NCBI GenBank assembly: GCA_024278725.1
Contig: JAJRSQ010000155.1
Coordinates: forward strand, 1 to 6,430
Length of the DNA: 6,430 nucleotides
Source: Chloroflexota bacterium
GTDB lineage: Bacteria > Chloroflexota > Anaerolineae > 4572-78
Direction of reading: 5' to 3'
Below, piece by piece: positions 5,334 to 6,430 of this stretch (its first letter is position 1; each line of letters begins with the position of its first letter). Made by a program: the position numbers and the translations under genes. The notes under the pieces are model-generated. The model saw only the letters and a list, made by a program, of their open reading frames with translations. It was not told the DNA's origin and did not search any database.

Positions 5334-6430
5334 ATGTCGGAATTTGTGATTGAGGGCGGACATTCCCTTGCCGGAACCTATACCCCCAGCGGTAACAAAA
5401 ATGCCGCGTTCCCCCTTTTGTCGGCGGCATTGCTCACCGATGAACCGGTCACGCTGCACAATCTGCCCGACATCGGCGATATAAACACCATGCTGGCAAT
5501 TATGGCGGATTTGGGCGTGGAAGTGACCCGCCACTCCCCGCATGATGTCACCCTCCGCGCGGCGACCATCCGCAAAACTGCGCCCGACCCGATGATGTTC
5601 AGCCAGATTCGCGGCGCGCTGGTGCTGATGGGCTCGCTGTTGGCGCGCGAGGGGCGCATCACCCTTTCCGCGCCCGGCGGCGACCAAATCGGCAGGCGGC
5701 GGATTGACACTCACCTGCTGGTGCTGGCGGCGTTGGGGGTGACGGTGGAACACAACGGCGAATTCACGCTCACCGTGCGCGACGGATTGCACGGCGCAGA
5801 CCATCTGCTGGACGAAGCGAGCGTGACCGGCACGGAAAACGCGGTGCTGGCGGCGGTGCTGGCGGACGGCGTGACCATCCTGCGCAATGCCGCCTCCGAG
5901 CCGCACGTGCAGGAATTGTGTCTGCTGCTCAATAAAATGGGCGCGCGCATCGCCGGTATCGGCTCGAATGTGCTCACCATCACCGGGGTGGCGCGGTTGC
6001 ACGGCGCGGAATTCACCCTCGGCGCGGATTATCTGGAAGTGGCGAGCATCATCAGCCTGGCGGCGGTGACGCACAGCGAAATTCTGATAAAAAACGCGGC
6101 GCCAAAACATATGCGCATGCCCCTGCTGGTGTTCGATAAACTTGGGGTGAACCCGGAAGTACGCGGCGAGGATATTTTCATGTCGGCGCAGCAACGGCTG
6201 GAAGTGAAACCGGACATCGGCGGGATGATACCGAAAATTGAGGACGCGCCGTGGCCCGCCTTCCCCGCCGATATGATGAGCGTTGCGCTGGTGACGGCGA
6301 CACAGGCAAACGGTACGGTGCTGTTCCACGAAAAGATGTTTGAAAGCCGCCTCTATTTTGTGGACAAATTGATTGCGATGGGCGCGCGCATCATCCTGTG
6401 CGACCCCCATCGGGCGGTGGTGCAGGGACC
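5334..6430 (+). CDS. murA: UDP-N-acetylglucosamine 1-carboxyvinyltransferase (MurA), 3' partial
   Basis: MurA transfers enolpyruvate from PEP to UDP-GlcNAc, the first committed, cytoplasmic step of peptidoglycan synthesis. The frame stays open from ATG 5334 to the window edge, giving 365 complete codons. E. coli MurA has 419 residues, so roughly 60 are missing. Visible signatures of the EPSP-synthase-like fold are SGNKNA with Lys22 and Asn23, and QIRGAL with Arg93 (E. coli Arg91). Next come APGGDQIGRRRID with Arg122 (E. coli Arg120), FPADM with Asp313 (general base, E. coli Asp305) and MFESR with Arg339 (E. coli Arg331). The E. coli Cys115 position is Asp117 (GGD instead of GGC). This variant is known in mycobacterial and chlamydial MurA, where the enzyme is active but fosfomycin-insensitive. 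AroA is ruled out by the GNKNA and GGD-IG motifs. The gene has its own promoter and a strong ribosome binding site, and diverges from gyrB. Confidence 0.93.
   Translation, partial: MSEFVIEGGHSLAGTYTPSGNKNAAFPLLSAALLTDEPVTLHNLPDIGDINTMLAIMADLGVEVTRHSPHDVTLRAATIRKTAPDPMMFSQIRGALVLMGSLLAREGRITLSAPGGDQIGRRRIDTHLLVLAALGVTVEHNGEFTLTVRDGLHGADHLLDEASVTGTENAVLAAVLADGVTILRNAASEPHVQELCLLLNKMGARIAGIGSNVLTITGVARLHGAEFTLGADYLEVASIISLAAVTHSEILIKNAAPKHMRMPLLVFDKLGVNPEVRGEDIFMSAQQRLEVKPDIGGMIPKIEDAPWPAFPADMMSVALVTATQANGTVLFHEKMFESRLYFVDKLIAMGARIILCDPHRAVVQG

Noticed and set aside
5091..6410. A 439-codon minus-strand open frame opposite murA
   Set aside because: It is antisense to a well-supported murA, is rich in His/Arg/Gln as expected for a shadow frame of GC-rich DNA, and has no recognisable domain. 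Its C-terminal end runs through the intergenic operators.

Overview
The window looks like ordinary chromosomal DNA from a GC-rich bacterium, most likely a member of the Chloroflexota (Anaerolineae-like). This is inferred from remembered family features: the GyrB N-terminus reads MYVGGTDIKALHH; there is a membrane glycosyltransferase tail with the RGD/HGD-N-RHNLPGEP-LDP signature; and PA14 and NHL modules are fused to that tail. No database search was possible, so the phylum is a best guess.

Layout. Bases 1-2547 (+) hold the C-terminal 848 codons of a large membrane-anchored protein. It has the end of a GT39/PMT-like multi-pass membrane part, two PA14 domains and a six-bladed NHL-type beta-propeller. 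Convergent to it, 31 bp away, is a minus-strand pair: gyrB (about 4994 to 3072), followed by a small lipoprotein gene (3079 to 2579) whose start codon overlaps the gyrB stop in the string ATGTGTAA. A 339-bp divergent intergenic region (4995-5333) separates gyrB from murA. murA (5334 onward, +) runs off the right edge after 365 codons.

The intergenic region is the most interesting part. It holds a good gyrB promoter (TATAAT on the minus strand) and a murA promoter (TTGCCT-16-TACAAT) with a strong GGAGG ribosome binding site. It also holds an inverted repeat in the gyrB leader and a long imperfect inverted repeat overlapping the murA -35. Finally, it has two direct repeats of CCACAATATA spaced exactly 31 bp apart. 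These fit the sequence and tandem geometry of NrdR boxes, the operators of the ribonucleotide reductase regulator, and suggest that gyrB (or murA) is tied to nucleotide-pool or replication control.

Functionally, gyrB (DNA supercoiling) and murA (first committed step of peptidoglycan synthesis) are housekeeping genes. The MurA active-site cysteine position carries aspartate, which predicts intrinsic fosfomycin insensitivity. I see no mobile element, CRISPR array, tRNA or rRNA in the window.
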